The notes beneath the pieces were generated by a model. That model saw only the letters and a list, made by a program, of their open reading frames with translations, was not told where the DNA came from and did no database searches. From assembly GCA_003242685.1 (NCBI GenBank), contig QGVD01000006.1:20175-84174 (forward strand): a stretch of 64,000 nucleotides of DNA, read 5' to 3'. Each line of letters begins with the position of its first letter. Position 1 is the stretch's first letter. Position numbers and translations under genes: made by a program. Shown here piece after piece: positions 59,273-64,000 of the stretch. Source of the DNA: Pseudomonadota bacterium. GTDB taxonomy: Bacteria > Pseudomonadota > Gammaproteobacteria > Steroidobacterales > Steroidobacteraceae.

Positions 59273-62200
59273 CTAGAAGCTCGCCTTCACGCCGATGAAG
59301 TAGCGCCGACCCAGGATGTCGTAGAAGCCCGGGTCGGTCGTGCCCCTGCCCGAGGTGGGCAGAGCGTACGCCGTCGGATTCCGGCAACCCGGCGCATCAC
59401 CGCAGACCGATGCCAGTCTTGCCGCATTCTCCTCGGCCGACAGGCTGGGATCATACGGATAACCGGCGGTCGCTCCCGTGATGACCGGCTGTTTGTCGAA
59501 CAGGTTGTCGATACCCGCACGAATCGAGACGCGATCGGTGACGTTCCAGAACACCGACAGGTCGAAGACGTCGTACGAGTCCGCCTTCAGATTCGTGATG
59601 GGCGTGTAGGTGAGGATCGTTCCCGGCGCTCCCGCGGCCACGGCAGCGTTGTTCCTCTTGATCGCGTCCTCCACGGCCTTCTGCGACGCCCAGATCGACG
59701 GCAGATGACGCCAACGCAGGCTCACGTTGAACGTCGGCAGGGTGTAGCTGATGGACGTGAACAGACGGTACTCGTACGAGCCGGGGTTGAAGCCCTGCAG
59801 CGTCGGGCCCAGCGAACCCTTCCAGTCGACGACCGGATCGAAACTGGCGGGCGACGTCTTGGTCTTGTAGTAGTCGAGGTAGTTGCCCTGCACGTTGACG
59901 TTGAGCCCGCCGGGAATGCGCTCCAGACCCAGGTCGGAGAACTGCGCGTACCAGTTGATCGCGAAGTCGATACCCGCCGTCTTGACCCAGGCCTGGTTGT
60001 CGTAGGACACGAGCTGGTTGAGCGCCGTACCGTTCGCCTGGTTGCGCGGCACGTTCTGGCAGGCCGGTGAGTTGGCCTGGGCCCGTGCCTCCTCCGGCGT
60101 GCTCACGACAACCGCCCCGTAGCACAGCCACCGCGCGTAGTCGATCGAGTACGGGAGGATCGCATCCTCGATCTCGATCTGGTACCAGTCGATCGTCGCC
60201 GTCAGCCCGCGGAAGAACACGTTGTCGAACGGGGACTGGATCACCAGGCCCGCCGTCCACGTATCGCCGGTTTCAGGCTTCAGGTTCGGGTTACCGATCT
60301 GGTTCACCCAGGCGAAGCCGCCTCCGGCAGTCGGAGGAGGCTGCGTCAACGGGTCATTCGGAGAGCCGTAGTAAATACGCGCCGCATCCGGCCCCATCTG
60401 CTCGCGGCAGATCAGGTAGGTGCTCATCGCGCCCTCCGGCGTCTGTCCGCTGGCGAGCTGGCTCGGCGCACCGCCCGGGAAGTAGTTCGGATAGGCACCG
60501 CCCGCACCGAACGGCGAGTTCGACAGCACGCTGCACGGATCCGCGAACGTGCCGCCCGCGGTGAAGATCTGCTGCAGGTTCAGGAACAGCTCACCGAGGT
60601 TCGGCGCGCGGATCGCGCGGTTGAAGCCGCCGCGCAGCCGGAAGGACGGCGTGAACTGGACGTTACCCGTGATCTTGAAGGTGTCCGTGCTGTTCTCCGC
60701 CGCGGTGATGAAAGAGGGACGCCCGTCGAGGTTGATGGCGTGGCCGTCCATCTCGGAATGACGTCCGCCGATCTCGAGCTCCAGGCGATCCACGAGCTTG
60801 TCCTTCAGGATCGGAATGAGCAGCTCGGCGAACACGTCCTTGTGGGTCGTCTCCGCATCCAGATAGCCGGTCGGATAGACGCCGATCACCTGGTCGTTGA
60901 ACTCTGACGTCGACTGCAGGATGTCGGGGTTGAACTGAGCCGAGTTGCGCCGCGTCTGGTAACCGATGGCGCCGCGCACCTCGCCTGCGGGCAGCTCGAA
61001 CAGACCGCCCTGGAAGTTCACCTCGAAGATGTCCTGCTGATTCTCCGTGCGGGTCTGCAGGCGCGCGGACACACCGTAGACGCAATCCTCGCTTGCCGGC
61101 GTGTCGCCGTGGAAGATCGTGTCATAGAAGCCGCTGGTGCAGTGCACCGGCACCGAGCCGAAGCCGGGGTTTGCGCTCGGCAGGTTGTGTGTCAGATTGC
61201 TCTGCAGGTTGGCACCCCGGCCATAGTCGGGAGCCAAGACCATGCCGCGCCAGCGCGCGAGCGAGTTGTTACCCGACGCGACGTTGTAGGTGGAGGACTG
61301 ACCTCTCGAGTAGTACAGCTCGCCCGTCCAGTCCTTGAGCGGCAGATCGAACTTGAACCCCGCCTCGATCTGCCAGGCGCTGGTAACGTTGTCGGTCTCG
61401 CGCCGGCCGAAGCTGTTGAGCGGATAGGTCTCGAGCACCCAATCGCCCGCCGGATTGGGCCGGCTGTTGAGCAGCATGGCGAACTCGAGCGGCACCGGAT
61501 GCTTTGCTCCCTGCGCACCCGTCGGAATGAAGTTCGGGTTCGCGTATATGCCGAGATCGCCGGTTCGCGCGGCTTCGAGCACCGCGGCCACCAGCTCGTC
61601 ATTCGTGAAGTCCAGCGTTGGAAGGACCGGGCTATCCGTATTCGGGTCGTAGGGCACCGACACTTCCCAGCCGAAGCTCGCGTTCGTGCCGGCGAGGAAC
61701 GTACGCGTTTCGCTCTCCGCGAAGCGGGCGCTCGAGAAGAACTGGATCGAATCGGTGATGTCGTACGTGCCCGAGGCCATGAGGGAGTAGCGAGTCTGTG
61801 GTGAGCTCGTGTAACCCTCGGTCTCGTTGTACTTGATCTGCTGGATCAGCTGCGGCCCATCGGGGCAGACCGTTGGATTCGGAGCGGTGCAACGCGTGGT
61901 GTCGTACGCGTCGACCAGCGAGAAGCGCGCGTGGTCGAGCGGCAGACCGAAGTCCCATGCGTTGGCTCCGTTCGGCACCCAGATGCTGCCGTCCGGATTG
62001 AATCTCAACCCCTGGAACGTTCCGGTGCTTCCGAAGGGATAGACGTCCGTTCCCTGCGGTCGGCCGGCCTGAATCGCGCGCAGCGTTCCGATGTTGGGCG
62101 GATTGAACAGCGTGTTGTAGCCGTTCAGTCCGAAAACGAAGCCGAGGAAGTTGCCGGCAACCGTCGGGTCCTGCCAGGCGTCGGTGTAGAAGTCCCGCTC

Positions 62201-62920
62201 CTTGTCGTAGGCGGCCTTGCGGTCGTAGTACTCGGCGGCGAATACGACGTTGCCGCGATTGTCCGCGGAGCGCGTGCCGAAGATGGCCGAGGCACGCAGC
62301 TCCTCGCCGTCGCCGACCTCGGTGGCGCCGCGCTGAATGTCGAACTCCATGCCCTCGAAGTCACGACGCAGCATGAAGTTCGTGACGCCGCTGATGGCGT
62401 CCGCACCGTACACCGCCGACGCACCGCCCGAGATGATCTCCACGCGCCGGATCATCGACGACGGGATGGTGTTGATGTCGACAACCATCAGCGCGTTGGT
62501 CGGCATCGCACGGCGGCCGTCGACGAGCACCAGACCGCGGTTCGGACCGAAGCCGCGCAGCGAGACGGTCGAGACGCCCACCGAGTTCACCGCCGAGATC
62601 TGTACGTCCTGGTTGGTCGTGACCGGCGATGCGGCAGGGTTGTAGTTCGGCAGCTGGTTCAGGTACGACTCGATGTTCAGACCGGAGCGCTGCTCGATTG
62701 CGGCACTGTCGATGGTGACCAGCGGGCTGTTCGCGACCACGTCGCGTCGGACGATGCGCGTGCCGGTGACGGTGACTTCGGTGAGCTCTTCGTCCGCCCC
62801 CGAGTCCTGAGCGATCGCGATCTGGGGAAGCGAGAGCGGTACCCCCGTGATGATCGCCGCGACGGCAAGGCGCACCAGATTCGGTGGGCTCGCCGCCCCT
62901 TTCTTCGTATCGATCTTCAT
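59273..62920 (-). CDS. Large TonB-dependent outer-membrane receptor
   Basis: From the ATG at 62920, 8 nt after GGAGG, 1215 residues. Signal peptide ending near 'LPQIAIAQDSGADEE'; TonB-box-like 'ELTEVTVTGTRIVRRDVVAN'; plug with 'STVSLRGFGPNRGLVLVDGR' and 'VEIISGGASAVYGADAISGV'; long barrel with a C-terminal 'GRRYFIGVKASF' ending in Phe. It is longer than most receptors because of large extracellular loops (many Asn, Pro and Gly, e.g. residues 240-330). Substrate unknown. No transcriptional regulator is next to it. The SDR gene upstream is on the same strand. Confidence 0.94.
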   Translation of the reverse strand: MKIDTKKGAASPPNLVRLAVAAIITGVPLSLPQIAIAQDSGADEELTEVTVTGTRIVRRDVVANSPLVTIDSAAIEQRSGLNIESYLNQLPNYNPAASPVTTNQDVQISAVNSVGVSTVSLRGFGPNRGLVLVDGRRAMPTNALMVVDINTIPSSMIRRVEIISGGASAVYGADAISGVTNFMLRRDFEGMEFDIQRGATEVGDGEELRASAIFGTRSADNRGNVVFAAEYYDRKAAYDKERDFYTDAWQDPTVAGNFLGFVFGLNGYNTLFNPPNIGTLRAIQAGRPQGTDVYPFGSTGTFQGLRFNPDGSIWVPNGANAWDFGLPLDHARFSLVDAYDTTRCTAPNPTVCPDGPQLIQQIKYNETEGYTSSPQTRYSLMASGTYDITDSIQFFSSARFAESETRTFLAGTNASFGWEVSVPYDPNTDSPVLPTLDFTNDELVAAVLEAARTGDLGIYANPNFIPTGAQGAKHPVPLEFAMLLNSRPNPAGDWVLETYPLNSFGRRETDNVTSAWQIEAGFKFDLPLKDWTGELYYSRGQSSTYNVASGNNSLARWRGMVLAPDYGRGANLQSNLTHNLPSANPGFGSVPVHCTSGFYDTIFHGDTPASEDCVYGVSARLQTRTENQQDIFEVNFQGGLFELPAGEVRGAIGYQTRRNSAQFNPDILQSTSEFNDQVIGVYPTGYLDAETTHKDVFAELLIPILKDKLVDRLELEIGGRHSEMDGHAINLDGRPSFITAAENSTDTFKITGNVQFTPSFRLRGGFNRAIRAPNLGELFLNLQQIFTAGGTFADPCSVLSNSPFGAGGAYPNYFPGGAPSQLASGQTPEGAMSTYLICREQMGPDAARIYYGSPNDPLTQPPPTAGGGFAWVNQIGNPNLKPETGDTWTAGLVIQSPFDNVFFRGLTATIDWYQIEIEDAILPYSIDYARWLCYGAVVVSTPEEARAQANSPACQNVPRNQANGTALNQLVSYDNQAWVKTAGIDFAINWYAQFSDLGLERIPGGLNVNVQGNYLDYYKTKTSPASFDPVVDWKGSLGPTLQGFNPGSYEYRLFTSISYTLPTFNVSLRWRHLPSIWASQKAVEDAIKRNNAAVAAGAPGTILTYTPITNLKADSYDVFDLSVFWNVTDRVSIRAGIDNLFDKQPVITGATAGYPYDPSLSAEENAARLASVCGDAPGCRNPTAYALPTSGRGTTDPGFYDILGRRYFIGVKASF

Positions 62921-63276
62921 CCAGAGACCTCCAGCGTTATTGACGTCATTACGCCAAGAGGTAACCGGAGAGTACGGCTGCCCCATCGCCTCCCGCGATG
63001 TTGCATTCAGGCAACGTGCACCCCCCTGTTACCTTGTTCTTCTGTTCTTCTTCTTGTTCGTGCACTGTCGCGCGGATCACCGCGCTCAGCCTTGGCGCTG
63101 CAGACTAGCACCGTGTTTCTCGGCCGTCACCGAACTGTTTTATCCAGTTTGGAAATTCACTTTGCACCCTCAGGAAAACATGCCGAGATGTCGCATGAGC
63201 ACCACGCATCGGAAGCTCATGCAGCGCACGGCGAGCAGCGTCCTTCCCCTGCTGCCACTCGCCGCATGTCTTCGGC
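62921..63276. other. 356-bp leader region of the large TBDR gene
   Basis: No gene. Holds a perfect TGACGTCA palindrome at 62941-62948, about 20 nt before the receptor start, an inverted repeat GTTGC-N6-GCAAC at 63000-63015, and a pyrimidine-rich stretch near 63038-63058. Any of these could be an operator; none is proven. Confidence 0.4.
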
Positions 63277-64000
63277 TCAGGAGATCAGACCGCGCTTCTG
63301 TGCGCGCTTGCGGTCGCGTTCGGTGGGATAGATGACGTTCGTGAGCACCACGCGCTCGTAAGCGACACGCTCCGGCGGCGCCGGAGGCGCCTCGGGAACG
63401 GAAGCCATGATGGCTTCGTGGCGCTCTTCGATGCCTGAGGCGTACTCGGGATGCGAAATGATGTAGAGGTCGTTGTTCTGAATGCCGCGCAGAACGTATT
63501 CGCCGGCTTCGAGAGGATCCATGCCTGGACCCGGCCGGCTCGCAAGCTCCGCGAGCCGCGCGCGCTGCTCGGGAGTGAGCTGCTGCTGTTGCTGCTGAGA
63601 GCCCGGGTTCCTGAGCTCGGGCGGACGATTGCGCTCGGTGTCGCGGATGTTCGAGTTCACGCCGCCCGGCACGTACACCGACACACCGATCGGCAGCCCT
63701 TCGGCGAACATCTCCGTGCGCAGCGCCTCCATCATGCCGACGACGGCGAACTTCGACGTCGTGTAAACGCCCGTCGTCGATCCCGCGAACATGCCGCTCA
63801 TGGACGAAACGGTGACGACGTGCCCGCCCTCGCCGTGCCTGATGATGCGCGGCAGGATCGTGTGAATGCCGTTGAACACGCCGTTGAGATTGACGCCGAT
63901 GCCCCAGTCCCAGTCGTTGTAGGTCGCGCGGAAGATGGGTGCGCGAATGCCGACGCCGCGGTGTTTACCAGCACGGGAAATTTTCCCAAAACCCTTCCCC
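63277..64000 (-). CDS. SDR-family protein, N-terminus cut by window edge, frameshift near 63957
   Basis: The C-terminal 200 residues are an intact SDR: 'FNGIHTILPRIIRHGEGGHV', Ser in 'VTVSSMSGMF', catalytic Tyr-x-x-x-Lys in 'TGVYTTSKFAVVG', then a Gln-rich loop (six Gln after Gly-Ser) and 'LRGIQNNDLYIISHPEYASG', the same C-terminal theme as the SDR at 37504. Upstream, 'FPVLVNTA' (the NNAG region) is in another frame: one base appears lost in the GCCGGC expected at about 63957. Could be a true mutation or a sequence error. The cofactor loop is outside the window. Confidence 0.8.
   Translation of the reverse strand, partial: GKGFGKISRAGKHRGVGIRAPIFRATYNDWDWGIGVNLNGVFNGIHTILPRIIRHGEGGHVVTVSSMSGMFAGSTTGVYTTSKFAVVGMMEALRTEMFAEGLPIGVSVYVPGGVNSNIRDTERNRPPELRNPGSQQQQQQLTPEQRARLAELASRPGPGMDPLEAGEYVLRGIQNNDLYIISHPEYASGIEERHEAIMASVPEAPPAPPERVAYERVVLTNVIYPTERDRKRAQKRGLIS

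Noticed and set aside
63190-63331. Small plus-strand ORF beginning near 63190, over the SDR 3' end
   Set aside because: Mostly antisense to the SDR, His/Ala-rich and without a ribosome site.
1-64000. tRNA, rRNA, CRISPR array, insertion sequence or phage genes
   Set aside because: Looked for cloverleaf arms with CCA ends, direct repeats with regular spacers, transposase or integrase motifs; none seen.

Overview
The window is GC-rich, densely coded DNA from a free-living Gram-negative, almost certainly a gammaproteobacterium. The mix of a beta/gamma-type flagellar apparatus, very large Caulobacter/Steroidobacter-style TonB-dependent receptors (TBDRs), Tat-exported redox and hydrolytic enzymes and an RND pump points to something like Steroidobacteraceae/Nevskiales. 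That placement is inference from gene content; no rRNA or other marker is present. I saw no tRNA or rRNA genes, insertion sequences or CRISPR arrays.

Bases 1-28008 hold one flagellar locus. On the minus strand, reading leftwards from 19448: fliE-F-G-H-I-J; then fliD-S-T-K-L, fliA (sigma-28), motA-motB, flgM-flgN and a FlgJ-type muramidase. After the plus-strand flgA comes flgB-C-D-E-F-G-H-I, with flgI cut by the window edge. On the plus strand: flgA, and fliM-N-P-Q-R-flhB-flhA. A second FliK-like gene and the flagellin gene follow flhA on the minus strand. The block order (flhA-flhB-fliR-Q-P-N-M facing fliE-F-G-H-I-J; cap, chaperones, fliK, fliL, fliA, motA and motB in a row; flgN-flgM-flgA facing flgB onward) matches the lateral or Flag-2 systems of Vibrio, Aeromonas and Escherichia coli 042. 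So do the LafA-like flagellin, the divergent FliM without a CheY-binding N-terminus, and the absence of fliO, flhF/flhG and chemotaxis genes. The sigma-54 activator (lafK) usually found between fliM and fliE is missing. Instead each of these divergent operons has a sigma-28-like promoter about 40 nt before its first gene.

Bases 28297-43816 are accessory metabolism: a Tat-exported F420/NADP-reductase-like protein, a TauD-family dioxygenase, a membrane protein, a Tat-exported sulfatase divergent from a LysR regulator, a TBDR, an NTF2-like protein, a short-chain dehydrogenase (SDR) and its decayed paralogue, a Tat-exported alpha/beta hydrolase, a PQQ-type sugar dehydrogenase lipoprotein, a DUF4159 protein, a DUF481 outer-membrane protein and a glycine-zipper lipoprotein. 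The TauD-sulfatase-LysR-TBDR set suggests uptake and desulfation of organosulfur compounds (inference).

Bases 43813-64000 are mainly transport: two tandem 14-helix MFS exporters, an AbgT-family transporter with a leucyl aminopeptidase, a DUF4105 protein, a CHRD protein, an RND pump with its adaptor, a META-domain protein, an orphan FixJ-like response regulator, a small exported protein, a second large TBDR and an SDR that runs off the right edge with a frameshift in its last 50 bases.
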